Both the position numbers and the translations under genes were made by a program. Of a DNA stretch of 64,000 nt, positions 21,540-32,499 are shown in pieces (position 1 is the first letter of the stretch; each line of letters opens with the position of its first letter). Location of the stretch: the NCBI GenBank assembly GCA_011109175.1, contig RDEW01000027.1:860277-924276 (forward strand). Direction: 5' to 3'. Source of the DNA: Dicyema japonicum. Lineage: Eukaryota > Dicyemida > Rhombozoa > Dicyemidae. The notes under the pieces are model-generated. The model was not told where the DNA came from and made no database searches. It worked only from the letters and a program-made list of their open reading frames with translations.

Positions 21540-22380
21540 CAACCCTAGGTTGACATTCCATACCGTCTTCCTCCATCACCAGACATCAATATTCCATGTC
21601 CCTCCTCAGCTTGCATACTCTCCAAAGTCTTCCGTAGAATAGCATTTGTATATAAGCTTTGACCGACTCCTCCACTTTGAGGGCATCTAGGTGGCCCTTA
21701 AACAATCTCGAGACAATTCCATCCCAGGTGATGACCGGAGAGATTATTTTCACCTTTGCGCGATGGATAATCTCAAGTTCGTTTCGCCAGTAGGTCAACC
21801 TGTGGAACTTTTCTACCTTCCACCTGCTTGAGGCAGTTTTGCCAAGTGAGCCCAATTTCAACTAGAGTAATCCTATTTTTTGTCTTATCATTAACGAAAA
21901 TGTCGGGTTTGTCATTCGTTACAGGCATATCCGTACTGATTGTCGTTTCTACACGAATCTCCACAAATTTATTTTCGACAACAGATTGTACTCAATGGGT
22001 CTTTAGATTCTTAGTTTTTCTTATTTCATGTTGACGGAAAAGATGTAGGTGTAAGCATCTGACAACTTAGTTGTGCCTAAGATACGATCTATTCAGAATT
22101 CTCCCACACCTAGTTGCAGGTGATCGACGGTCTTGTCAAGTCCTTTACATTTTTAATGTTGTACTTTCGGGAGATGAGTTCAACTACAGTGGTGTGTTTT
22201 CATTGAATTAATGACCCGTAGAATTCCCACTCTTCTTAGGCAGTAATTTGTTTCATGTTCCAAGTCACCATAAAATCTGAGGAGCATTCGTTCTGCTTTG
22301 TTACTGACAGGCTCGAAACGTCTTCCAAATTTATTTCTTATAAAGTGAGAGTGCCACTCGTTCATCGACCTAAACAGGTT
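21540..22380 (-). pseudogene. retroelement C-terminal region (nuclease-like), decayed
   Basis: Two overlapping minus frames give KPDIFVNDKTKNRITLVEIG, then a lysine-rich linker, NELEIIHRAKVKIISPVITW. This matches the D-I-K-LVEI-P...I-PVI pattern at the C-terminus of several LINE clades. Upstream, SNKAERMLLRFYGDLEHETN continues the element. A related VIPIVIT block occurs at 34060. Confidence 0.55.
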
Positions 22381-22565
22381 TACTTAGTTTAAACCCGTCT
22401 TCGTCAAAAGTTTGATCCGCTTAGATGTTTCTCCGTAGATTTTATCTATAATTTTTTCTTTAAGGACATTACTGTTTTTAGAACTATAAAATCGCCTTCT
22501 ATTCAATTTGAAGCACCAGTTGGCACTTCTAAACCTCTTTTCCGATTCATAAACTCGCAACTTCT

Positions 22566-22722
22566 TTTAACACACTTTAAGTAAAGAACAGTTAATTTTA
22601 ACTAATCTTAGAACCAAGGAATGATCTTAACTTTTTTTTTCTTTTTCTTGTGTGTGGGTCCTTTCTAGACAATTCAATTCCGCAGTGCGTATCCACTGAT
22701 GACGGCGTCACTCGTCAAACCA
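22566..22722 (-). repeat. SINE fragment
   Basis: Nearly identical over 155 bp to the central body of the SINE at 7043 (AAGTAAAGAACAGTTAATTT through GATGACGGCGTCACTCGTC). Both the tRNA head and the tail are missing, so it is truncated on both sides. Confidence 0.8.
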
Positions 22723-23259
22723 GCAACTTCTTTTTAACATCTTGATTTGATCGCGAACAAATGAAGAAACATTCTCGAATTCTACTCCCTTCGGTTTTAT
22801 AGCCATTTAGCATAAGAAACTCGTATTTATTCGTCAAATTACTTCTTCCCGTTCATTTCACTAGCTGTTCGAATTTGTTCAAGTTGTTGCTTAAGTTTAG
22901 TGAGTTTGCTTTTCATTGACTCATCCCAACTACTTTTAGTGTTTTTCTTCTTGGTAAGAGCCTCATAAGTGCACTGCCTAGCATATATGATATCAGTAGG
23001 GCGATTTTTGTCAATAAAGTCAAAAATTCATATGTTTTTTAAAATTGTTTAAAACTTATAAAAATGTAGTTTTTAATCAAAAATATTATATTAATCAAAA
23101 GTTATTAAGTCAAAAAAGTCAAAATTTTGGGTAATGTCAAAAAAGGTCAAAATTTAATTTTTTAGGCCAATAAAGTCGAAATTTTTATTGATTTTTATTT
23201 TTTTATTTTTCGAGTTTTTTAAATAAAATACTATCATGGTATCAATTATCATCATTCAC

Positions 23260-24340
23260 TGTGATGCCGCGTTCAACCAAGAATGAAATTGAAAAGATTA
23301 AGTCTATTGTTAGTAAATATCCCAATGAATTTTCTATAAATTCACAAGGAAATCTTGTAATTTATGTGGGACATTTGTACCTGCAAAAAAACAATTTTTT
23401 ATTGAATCACATCGATCGTCTAAGAAGCACATCAAATTAGCTGGTTTATTATTTTTATTACTATTTTACAGGTGTCAATACTACAAAACTAACTTATTTT
23501 TTCGTCCCATCTGCCGACACATGGGTCGATAAAGTCACTAAGGCTTTTGTCGAATCCGAGATTCCCTTTCATAAGCTGAACAGTAAAAGCTTACGAGACT
23601 TGTTTGAGAGTATTGGACATAATTTTTCTTCTACTCACACTTGCCGAAAAAGTGTAGATAATTTATGGCAGAAGCAGCTTGACAGAATTAAGCTATTTTT
23701 TAGGTTTCATTTGCATTTATTATAGATCTGAAATAAATTTTGTTTTGATTGACGAAACTGATATCCGGGGACAGAAATATGTCAATACATTGGTAGAATT
23801 TCTGATCTAAAAAAATATTTTTAATATCTTGTCGTCCATTGTCTTCTGCGGCTAACCCGTCGACTGTCTGTCAGATAATTGACGATGTGCTAAGGGATTT
23901 TGCGATAGATCGAGAGAATTTTGTATTACTGGTATCTGATGAGCCAGATACATGGTAGCTGCCGCACAGGTATTGTGGATTTTTTATTTTAATCGATAAA
24001 GGTCGCGACTGTCAAAAACAAGACACGAAGAGAAAAATTTGCTGAAATCGGGTATCCACCTGAAGTTATTCTAACAAGATGGGGGATTAGGATGGAAGCA
24101 GGCCGCTATTATTGCAAAAATTACACATAAATAAAAAAAATAATTGAAAGTTTCGATGGAGAGGGGCTTTTAGTAGAAAGATATTTGCAAGCGGTTTGTC
24201 ACAACGAACTACGTACAATTTTATCATCAATTTTATGCCAATATGACGATATATGTGAAATGATAAAGAAGGCAGAAGAAACCTATTTCACTATAGAAGA
24301 CGCTGTTGAAGACATTTAAAAATTGCATTTCGGGGACGAT
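23260..24340 (+). pseudogene. hAT-like transposase remnant of outer element
   Basis: The plus strand gives a start region PRSTKNEIEKIKSIVSKYPN, a zinc-finger-like stretch ending in S--H, and then VTKAFVESEIPFHKLNSKSL continuing as STHTCRKSVDNLWQ and INFVLIDETDIRGQKYVN. This is the order in hAT-type transposases such as the CGGBP1-related group (F-IP-KL, ST-LR, DE-TD). Short introns may explain some breaks, but stops remain. After the nested element, LSISKMEKQHISPYVYNYL continues the C-terminus. Confidence 0.6.
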
Positions 24341-24367
24341 TTATGTGGAATCGGGAAGTATCTAGAA

Positions 24368-25858
24368 CAGAGCTTTTCAAAAATAATTCCCGCGGCACAC
24401 TAATCGTAAAAAAAATAATCCACGGCACACATTAAAAAATTAAATTTTTAAGATGTGTAAAACTAAGTACAAAAATTGAGAATTTAATGCCTAAATTTTT
24501 ATTAATAATAAAAATAAAATCTTAATTATTATTGTTTTTGCATATATCATCAATATCAGGTCGAATGGTAGACAAAGCCACCCGCATTTCAGCATCAATG
24601 TTTCTCAAACTTTCACGTTTGTTATATTTCATATTATGCAGCGTAGAAAAACATGTTTCGCATAAATAGGTCGTTGAGAACTGTAAAATTATGGTCAGTG
24701 TTGTTTTGATAAACTGGGATATATGTTTCGAATATATATCCAGAATTCTCCAATGTCTAACTCCGTCATCATTAATTTTAAAGATCGATCATTAAACAGT
24801 GCAATAAGTTCTTCATTTTCTTTAACAGATAAGTGTTTTGATTCTGACACAAGAAAAGGATTTCGTATCTAAAAATTATTTAAAAAATAATAACCCAATC
24901 GAATTTTTCAATTTCTAAGTCTGGAAAATAAGCATCCATTTTGTTTTCCAAAATTATTAAATGTTCATTAATCAGTCCCTGTATCGATTCACCATTATAT
25001 CCTTATTATAATTAAAATATAAAATAAACCATTCGTATTAGGAAACATAGTATAATCGCAATCTAAAACCCTTTTTCTCCAAAAACTGATTTTCATTTTC
25101 AAAGAATTTAATTTGTCCGTCGAAGATAAAATAGTCTCAGAACCTCCTTGCATACTTGCAATATTCTCCGACAAAGCACAAATCCGACGAGAAACAGTGT
25201 TATCTGACAAAGGTATCTTCATTATTTTTTGTTCATATTTATGACCAAACATTGTCCGAGCAATAATACGACAAGCAGGGATTATCAAGTTTTCGCCAAT
25301 AGTGTGAGGTTTTAGTTGTTTTGCTATCAATTCTGAGATCAGGTATGAACATTTCAATGATTCCTTTGTGTTTACAAAAGTTTCACTGAACATCATTTGA
25401 CTAGATCTACGATTCATAGTAAAAACTAAATAATACTTTTGTTGTTTTTTCAAATGGATAAAATAATCCACAGATTTTTCGGAATAGTCCGGATGCTTGG
25501 AGGTAAAATGTCTCTTTAGTTTGCTAGGAACCATAGCATCATTTGCCAAGACTTCCATACAAATTAGACATTGAGGTAGTTTATTTTTATCTATGCATAT
25601 AAATCCAAATGACAAATAAGAATCTTTATAAGAACGACGAACTGATTTACAGATAACCACGTTGATGCGCACGTTATTAAAAAATTATTAAATAATGGTT
25701 AACCAATGTAAATGTCATTTAATATATAATAAAAAAATGATTATTTTAATTTATTTATCTTTTTAAATTAATTAGGTCAAAAAATGTATATAAATTTATT
25801 CAAATTTGTATTTGGCAGGCGGCACACTAGAAATTGGCACACCGTTTGACAACCTCTG
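24368..25858 (-). mobile_element. nested hAT transposon, ZBED5-like, with 8-bp TSD
   Basis: The 1491-bp element starts CAGAGCTTTTCAAA and ends, on the other strand, CAGAGGTTGTCAAA, the CAG-type ends of hAT elements. It is flanked by a perfect 8-bp duplication ATCTAGAA at 24360-24367 and 25859-25866, the standard hAT length. GGCACAC motifs recur near both ends in direct orientation. It is inserted inside the outer transposon. Confidence 0.9.
24522..25675 (-). CDS. ZBED5-like hAT protein lacking the catalytic core
   Basis: Related to hAT transposases and their domesticated ZBED5/SCAND3 relatives. The N-terminus has YLSFGFI, a BED zinc finger (CLICMEVLANDAMVPSKLKR then H, H), then SYLISELIAKQLKPHTIGEN and PLSDNTVSRRICALSENIAS. 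It then jumps directly to C-terminal sequence (KISFWRKRVLDCDYTMFPN, LINEHLIILENKMDAYFPD, DWIRNPF, QFSTTYLCETCFSTLHNMKY). The several hundred residues that normally carry the DDE core are absent. Introns of 30, 28 and 26 nt (for example at about 25410-25439 and 25009-25036) keep the frame. One single-base frame break precedes QFSTTYLCE. It is probably a non-autonomous deletion derivative. Confidence 0.8.
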
Positions 25859-26439
25859 ATCTAGAATCAAGATTATCTGTAAATCAAGTGCTTTCTATTT
25901 CAAAAATGGAAAAACAACATATTTCTCCATATGTATACAACTATCTTAAAAAGTGTCTTTCCACATCATGCTGAGACAAGTTTCTTTTTATTGGGAAAAT
26001 TACTATCTAAAGACCGAAATTTTAAACCCGAAAACGTTTCAAATTACATTATTCTGTATTTTAATGTAGATTTTGATTAGTTTTTTTTATTTATAACAAT
26101 AAAATCGTTCTAAAGTTTTTTATATTAAAAAAATTTTTTGTAGATAAAATTATCATAAAGTCAAAATTTTGAAATTTTAAGGTCAATTTTTAGGTCAAAT
26201 TTTCTATTTATAAAGTCAGAAAATCGCCCCAGTGATATCGTTAATATCCAAAGTAAGCAAGGAATCAATATATTCCTTGATTGCTGCATTAATTCCATTC
26301 AAAATCTCCTTTCTAAGCATTTTTTGGTATTCTTCTTAGTAGGAATACGTAGGTTCCTTTCTGTCGTGAGTAGTTTCCTCAATTTGGCAGCGGAACTCCT
26401 CAAAGCATTTTTTAAAATTTGAAACTTCAGCCATCTGTT

Positions 26440-27030
26440 TTTTTCTCACTGGAAGGCCACAAAGTGATTCACTCGACTTGGAGGAGAGCAAGTACTTAAA
26501 ATTGGTAACAGATATAAATGTCCCGAATCTCAAGTTAAATCAGAGACCAACTACCACAGGGAATCCTCTTAAATATTGATTTTGTAGACCACAGCCCATT
26601 GTTTCCGTTCCACAGTGTGAAATTTGTCAACTAGACATTGAAGTGAATGTGTCCTTATTATAGCTTCATCATGGAAACATAAGCCCTCGATTGGAAGCGC
26701 TTATAATTTTTTTTACAGTACATAGACTTTTTTGTGGACATTCGTCAACAGCGGAACATTAGCCACTAAGTGCGGCGTTTGCTAAACTATTTCTACTTGT
26801 GAAGGCATAACGAAGTGTGAGGTCTATTCATCTACTTTTGCGAAAAAGTATGGAATATCACATTCAAATTCAAACAAAAGAGTAGAAGCTAATATCGTAG
26901 CTTTTTATCTTCTGCTTGATATGATCTTTATATACCCCTTCTGATCCACACACTTTTTAGTCTTAATTTTATAGAACATATAAAGTTTTGACTTTATTGA
27001 AAAAGGTCGTCCTATAATCGCCAATTATTA
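26440..27030. other. intergenic, nothing recognised
   Basis: AT-rich; no motif. The in-frame extension upstream of 26434 to 26533 lacks an ATG and may be leader sequence of the split gene. Confidence 0.4.
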
Positions 27031-27034
27031 TTAT

Positions 27035-27300
27035 CAACTCCAGGCTTACAATCTTTGGTATGCCTAGCACAAACAGTCACACCTAATTAATCAAAGGAAC
27101 CAAAGGGAGAACTTTTGCTCTTGCCCACCAAATCGATTCTCCAATAGTCCATCTCAGGCTTCCGCTTCTGAAGAGAGGTGGAGAAGTAGGTCCATCCTCT
27201 TTCAGTTTCGTCGCACGTCCTACCATCGCGCACATCACTTCATTATTTAGCGGAAGAGTTTTCACAATGGAGAATCTTCACAAGTGGATTTGACCAGGAA
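27035..27300 (-). repeat. retroelement 3' end, family R1 copy
   Basis: Third copy of the family at 1880 and 16325. The minus strand carries a 60-codon ORF end (LNNEVMCAMVGRATKLKEDG...), the hairpin near 27042-27064 and a GGAGTTGATAATAAT tail. Confidence 0.65.
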
Positions 27301-27398
27301 GGAAATAGGAAGACCCCTTTCATAGTTGTTGAATCTTAAACGCACATTTAAAGTTAATAAAACAAGAAAATAATTTATTTCTTCAAAATAGATGTTAG

Positions 27399-29782
27399 TC
27401 ATTTGTCCACCAATCCATGGATAGTTAGAAAATGAATTTTTAGCTGTTCAAAGTCTACATTAGTTGACTGAACGTCAGAAGCCGTAGAGATCATGAAAGG
27501 AGGAACACAATGAAGACGTTTGTAAAGCGTCTTAAAAGATTTAGTTTGAGGCATTAGCATTAACAAACTGTAGAGACATTTAAACAAGGAACCATTATGG
27601 TTTGGATCGACCAACTGTAATCTGAGATCTACACAATAAGCAATCATAATTTACATGAGAATACAGGCAGTTCTAAAAGCTGTACGAGCTTGTCAATATC
27701 AACCAGCAAATCCACACTCAGTTCAATCAGAGGACTAAAATATCATGAAAATGTAAACAAGTGCTCAACAAGCCACAAGGCATGAACGTAATTTTTAGTA
27801 GCAGACAGAGAGTGACCACGGAAATCGGACTGTAGGCCCAGGTCTTATATAGAGTCCGGAACAAGGCATGGGCCGACTAAGATGCTAAAAGGTAACTCAC
27901 TTGGGAGTCGAATCGTGTAAGTGATGTTCTCAAGGAAAAAAAGACAGGACAAGTCATCATGACAACGTTCAGGACTTTAACAGAATTTGAAATAAATGAG
28001 CGGTCTTTGTCGAAGGAAATAATGATTGAGATGGAGCTGAACACGACTGAAGGAGAAATACGTTTAGCCAGTTCTCTAGCAGTTCACAATAAGCCATACA
28101 TGACAACGGAGGATATTTGAGACTCCTCGTTTCTCTCTTTGAACCATTCCACCAGTCTGAATACGAACACGTTGAAAAACGGGGACAAATCATGACTGTT
28201 CGACAAATCATTCCACCACTCCATTGAAGAGAATTCAGAGACTCCAGGAATCTCAGCAAAATCTGTGGACGTCACGATCTTGTAGATAAAGTCAAAGCAC
28301 AGTGATGTAGATAGGGAATCCTTTAAATCATTCAGACTCTCACAATTTCAACAGCGTCAACGGAAGGGATAATGCCCTCAAAGATAACGAATATCACGGA
28401 GAAGAAGGAGTCGAACTTGTAGATAATCTATATGTTAGGGAATCTTTACTCTCCGGGGGATGTACTCAATCAGTTTGATCAATGTGTTCAACGTGGTAGA
28501 CCTCACTTGAGTGTTTGAGGATCCGAGGGAAAAAATCATCGTGGAAATCAGCTGATCTTGGGAGGATCTATGGATTAAAAGACCGCATACTCAAGAAAAT
28601 AAACGCCCTCATGTTCTTCCAGCATGTCCCCCTGGGAGACAACTAAATCTATGAACAGGTCGAAACAGTAGGACGCACATTGTACCACACCTAAAATTAA
28701 CTCAGCAATGTACGCTCAGTATTCGATTCAGTCACAATGCACGAGATGAGGGCTTCAAATATGTTAGGCGACAGTCCACTCAACTGTTTCTTGTCAGAAA
28801 GTCGTAAGAAGGTCATCATCCATGAGATCGCCACCTCCTTAATGTGCTTCCCTATAATACAGAGTTCGATTACTTTGATCGAGGACATTCCTGGCCACAG
28901 TGTGAGCACAGGCCATAAAGTCGAAGGTCTTTACCTTTGACTCAATCGAATCCAGCAGATTACCCAATAGTTGAGTAGTTCTTTAAATTTAGCTCAACAT
29001 ATACTGGAGGATGATCTCCGACTCTTTGAAATCCAAAAAGGCGAAAATTCCGTCCAACAAATCGGGTAAGAAGTCCGCTAGATGCAAGTCAGGCATCCCG
29101 TTCAACACATTCAGCCACGAGATGAGGAAGAGGGATGTGCAAGGATTAACTGTGTACATGTAAGACTTAATAGTGTCCACAAAGTTGTCCATGGCAATAT
29201 ATCCGCTAGCCAACACAATATCCTGTATATTCAAATAATTGAAACCTTTACTATGCGGTCAACAACTGTGAACGCTCCAATCACTGAATTATCGGGGTCA
29301 TTCGATACCTATGTTGAGAAACTACGATACTTTGTAGAGACAGTCAAAGATTTGAGTGAAGTATGGCATTATCTCATTCTGGACTACATTAGCCACGTGA
29401 GCTAAAGCCTCACAGGCATGGTACCGCACTCGATTGTCTTCAAATTCGAAGCACTTAATTATGAAAGGAATAATTAAGGAGGCGTATTCTTTACTGCGCT
29501 GAACCATGAGTATATTAGGTACCTCATCCAAAGCGATCACAGTTGAAGAGATCCCTATAAGTCCCCCAATTCGATGAGTCGGCGATCGGGAGTCAGCGCA
29601 CTCAATGAGATTCCTTATTATGTCTTTCATGACTACATCACCCTCGTAAGAGAGTTTACGAACAGTACTGGAATGAGAGAATTCAAAAACATTTCTAATT
29701 CCTTTGCTCCTTTCATTCTATCTGTGGATTTGTCACTTTTGAGTAATTTAATAGTGTTGTTGATAGAAAGATCCTCAAACAT
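27399..29782 (-). CDS. VAC14: VAC14, PIKfyve complex scaffold
   Basis: VAC14 is the HEAT-repeat scaffold that holds PIKfyve and FIG4 on endosomes for PI(3,5)P2 synthesis. From ATG at 29782 the minus strand reads MFEDLSINNTIKLLKSDKST. Introns at 29643-29668 (26 nt), 29309-29330 (22) and 29223-29245 (23) are in frame. Matches in order: HRIGGLIGISSTVIALDE, DNRVRYHACEALAHVANVVQ, SNDPDNSVIGAFTVVDRIVK, LISWLNVLNGMPDLHLADFL, HIKEVAISWMMTFLRLSDKK and, at the C-terminus, LRLQLVDPNHNGSLFKCLYS then LLMLMPQTKSFKTLYKRLHC, the VAC14 signature end. The human protein has 782 aa; this one is somewhat shorter. The middle (about 28860 and 28300-28680) contains at least one frame change I could not explain by a clean microintron. 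Confidence 0.88.
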
Positions 29783-29929
29783 TCACAAAACAAAAATAGT
29801 AAATTGTGACCAACAATTATTAGTTTTTTATATTATTGTATATTATAAATATTAACTTAAATCAAGAATAAATATTTATAAACGAATCTACAAACCTAAT
29901 CGAGACTTTCAACGGAATTTAACCCATGG

Positions 29930-30040
29930 GGCCATGTGGTGCTACGTGGCTAATTGGTTGAAGTTTTCTGTTTGCTTTTTTTGTTCCTACACTTAACTGG
30001 ATACACTTCGTTCTCGGTGTATCTCGGGTTAATAAATAAG
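29930..30040 (+). repeat. retroelement 3' hairpin tail
   Basis: GGATACAC...GTGTATC hairpin (29999-30023) followed by CGGGTTAATAAATAAG. Shares this end with 56820-56880 and, weakly, with 19440-19490. Confidence 0.5.
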
Positions 30041-30369
30041 TAACGGAATTAAACCACATAAACGGTAAGTCCAGGTATTACTCGATGTAAAAAGGCATTT
30101 CCCCTTAATACTAAAGTAGGAAAGAAAGGGATCCTTTTTGGATTCGACCAGGCACTGGACGTCTCTAGAGTTAGACTTGAGGTATAATAATGTGTCACAT
30201 GGGCCAAGCGATACCTATGGGCTGTCTGTTACATTAACCTTGAACCAAGATTAACTTCAATTAATTTTATAAATGATTTTTTTTTGCGAAAGAATTTTTA
30301 TTATCAAATTAACCACAAAAAAATAATTTTAGAAAAATAATCAGTTAATTTATCCCCAGTAAATCATAT

Positions 30370-30714
30370 TTAAAACTGCCATCCATCCAAAGTGGACCCC
30401 GCCGACATTATCGACGTTGCGTTGCCTCTCACTATTGCAACAGAGATCAACTGGAGTAGCCACCGGGTCTCACGTGCGTCGTGGCTTTTTAGTGTAGCTA
30501 AGCGTCCAAGTTTCTACAGGAATTTACAATACCTGTCATTGATAATGGCAAAGTTCTCTATCTTCTTTATAAGCCTATATTTTCGGTGCGTCGGAAGATT
30601 TTCGGGAAATTTATCATGCAAAGCATCTTTTAAAGTTTGATATTCAACGCAATCTTTCACAAAACCCTTGTAAGAAGCCATTGCAACAAAATAATCTTCC
30701 ATGCTATAAATCAC
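30370..30714 (-). pseudogene. retroelement C-terminal fragment (RGN family)
   Basis: The minus strand has a 66-codon frame (30714-30514) followed, in another frame, by RWLLQLISVAIVRGNATSIM at about 30420-30480, the conserved end motif also seen at 9710 and 61560. The first frame may be unrelated host sequence. Confidence 0.45.
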
Positions 30715-30999
30715 GCTAGAAATCTAGGTTTACCGCTATAAAAAATAAAATCTTTATAATCATAACATTTATGAATAAAAAACTAATTTAACAGGATTAA
30801 ATCACGATATAAATCGGATATACAAAATTAAATGTCGGATAATCAAAAGACCTTTTCAAGGTCGAAAAAATGTAACAGGCTGCCCATGCGTTACGCGCCG
30901 CCCATGTGACATAATGCGCTTCGATTAAATATTCCATGCTTATTGTTCCAATTTCTTACAAAAAGTGGTTAGAGCATTATCATGCCTATCTTTAAAGAC

Positions 31000-31570
31000 A
31001 CTATTGGATGACGAAGCCAAGAGAATTGGGGTTTCCGTCTGCCTCGGAACTGGATGTTTGCTCAATCAATCGCTGTAAATGTGTAGGAATGGTTGACTCG
31101 AATAGTCTTCACGCTCTCTCCTGCCAGAGGAGTGCTGGAAGAAGACAAAAACACAGTGAAATCAACGGAGTTATTGTGTGGGGACTAGAAGTGTCCGGAT
31201 TTCCTGTCCAATTGGAGCTTCTCGAACTGGCCCCAGCTAACAAAAGACATGACAGAACAACTCTCTTCCTACTGGGAAAGTGGTATGCCACCTGTGTGGA
31301 TACCCTCTCTCCATCAAACCTTTTTATGACTGCAACTAACCCTCGCTTTACTTCGGAAAAAGCTGAGACCCTGAAGATGAAGAAATACAAATTTCTCGGT
31401 GGACAGTTCATTTTTGAACCAGTCGCCGTGGAAGCGTGAGGAATCATAAGACCCTGCTAAGCAGAATCAGATCGCTCATCGCAATAGAAAAAATGATAGG
31501 AGAGAAGAGCTCTTGCAAATCGTATGGGGGAATGCATTCTCAATTATGAGAGCAGCCAGTAGTAGTTAAC
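31000..31570 (+). pseudogene. retroelement C-terminal region (GLHALSC/RGN family)
   Basis: A 143-codon frame (31008-31439) reads ...CKCVGMVDSNSLHALSCQRS then AGRRQKHSEINGVIVWGLEV and ...KYKFLGGQFIFEPVAVEA. After a stop, IVWGNAFSIMRAASSS continues in another frame. The order (Cys-rich knuckle, AGR--HSEIN, KY--L, F-PVAVE, GNA) recurs in pieces at 58640, 61260 and 63390. It is the C-terminal portion of a non-LTR retroelement. Confidence 0.6.
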
Positions 31571-31616
31571 TTATTTTTTGAATTAAATAAATGTGTCTAC
31601 AAAAATTAAAATATAT

Positions 31617-31964
31617 TTATTGACTTAAATCCCTTACAACAGCCATGTAGTAATTACTATTAATGACAGTAAAAATTTCCATGCTGTTAAATTGAGTCCT
31701 AGAATAAAGCATCTCAGAGCCAGTTCCTTTAAGTCCTGCAGAGGTCTTTAGTGTATTACATGCGGTATTGTTGACAAACTGTGATATCATCTCAAGGATG
31801 TCTTTTTCGAGTGTGCTTTTCAAAATTTGACCTATTTAAGCATGAAATTATCCATCAAACCGTCATGATTGAAAAAAACTACCCCCTTCACGTTATCATA
31901 TCCACAAATAGTGTTCAATTTATCATCAATTTGTTCCTAGACAATATCAGCACTATAATACCAT
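31617..31964 (-). CDS. DYNLRB: dynein light chain roadblock
   Basis: Roadblock light chains dimerise on the dynein intermediate chain in cytoplasmic and ciliary dynein. Exon 1 is only the ATG (31964-31962). A 25-nt intron (31937-31961), exon 2 (31936-31861), a 29-nt intron (31832-31860) and exon 3 (31831-31617) give 97 aa, against 96 in human DYNLRB1. The sequence begins MEQIDDKLNTICGYDNVKGV, then VVFFNHDGQILKSTLE (human IIVVNTEGIPIKSTMD), a helix with ISQFV, and ends MEIFTVINSNYYMAVVRDLS (human [20 protein letters not shown]). Length, order and exact frame closure make this firm despite low identity. Without splicing only the C-terminal 68 codons are open and would be missed. Confidence 0.85.
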
Positions 31965-32039
31965 TAAAATTTAAAAAAATAAATATATTCAATTTTATTT
32001 TTAAATAAATATTTCGACATAATAATTTTTGACAAGTTA

Positions 32040-32165
32040 ACAACACTTTCATTGTCTCACCTCATTTCTTCGATTAATTATCATAACTGTTATTTGCTTT
32101 TTAAATAAAGTATGTGTCCTGCCTAATTGGTGGATTAATTGCTACTCTCGATGGAATGACTGACA
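32040..32165 (+). repeat. SINE 3' fragment, degraded
   Basis: Shares AAATAAAGT(A/G)TGTGTCCTGCCTA and the GGAATGAC end region with the SINE at position 1. The 5' head is lost. Confidence 0.55.
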
Positions 32166-32169
32166 AAAC

Positions 32170-32495
32170 AATAAATTGTGAAACCCAGTGGCTCCTCCGG
32201 TTGCTATTGCTATCGTGAGATGCACCGCTGCATAAGATATGCAGGGATTAATGGTTGGACTTTTTCGAATGTTCTTGTGGTCTAATCATTCAATTATAAA
32301 AAGTTTTCGAAATAAGCTGGTTCTATTTTCAAAAGCTGGTCGATATTATACATCTGGCTCATTATGACCTGTGATGCATTCGATGAAACTTGAGATTTAG
32401 TTAGCCCACAATATTTAGAGCTAACTTTACTTATCTGGGGTGTACAAATAATCAATAATCTGTCTTATCAACTTTGGCTTAAATTGTAAAAAATT
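32170..32495. other. intergenic, nothing recognised
   Basis: No coding motif visible. Confidence 0.4.
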
Positions 32496-32499
32496 CAAA

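Larger units (their letters stand above)
22995..26233. mobile_element. outer DNA transposon (hAT-like) containing a nested element
   Basis: Terminal inverted repeats AGTAGGGCGATTTT (left) and ACTGGGGCGATTTT (right, reverse complement) bound the element. Subterminal copies of GTCAAAA lie at both ends. Flanks are direct GATATC repeats (22989-22994 and 26234-26239), a probable 6-bp target duplication. Without the nested insert it is about 1.74 kb and encodes transposase remnants on the plus strand (23260-24340 and 25870-26080). Confidence 0.75.
22839..26434 (-). pseudogene. small 104-aa gene split by transposon nest
   Basis: Reading minus, exon 1 (26434-26349, MAEVSNFKKCFEEFRCQIEE...) joins through a 36-nt intron (26313-26348) to KEILNGINAAIKEYIDSLLT at 26312-26240. 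The frame then reaches GATATC at 26234-26239, the transposon nest begins, and after the second GATATC (22989-22994) the same frame resumes with IIYARQCTYEALTKKKNTK to a stop at 22839. Removing the nest and one GATATC gives exactly 315 nt (104 aa) with no other defect. The C-terminus is a Lys-rich coiled coil. Faint resemblance to PMF1/Nnf1 kinetochore proteins is not enough to name it. As sequenced the gene is broken, but the otherwise intact frame implies recent insertion or later removal of the insert. Confidence 0.7.

Noticed and set aside
22839-26434. Naming the split gene PMF1/NNF1
   Set aside because: Only vague helical similarity; no diagnostic motif could be confirmed by eye.
31008-31439. 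143-codon frame as a host gene
   Set aside because: The GLHALSC/AGR-H/F-PVAVE pattern recurs in several broken copies in the window, marking it as a retroelement remnant.
31617-31823. 68-codon frame considered as a LAMTOR5-like protein
   Set aside because: The frame opens without an ATG; splicing to 31861-31936 gives a full roadblock domain with the N-terminal NHDGQILKST strand, favouring DYNLRB.
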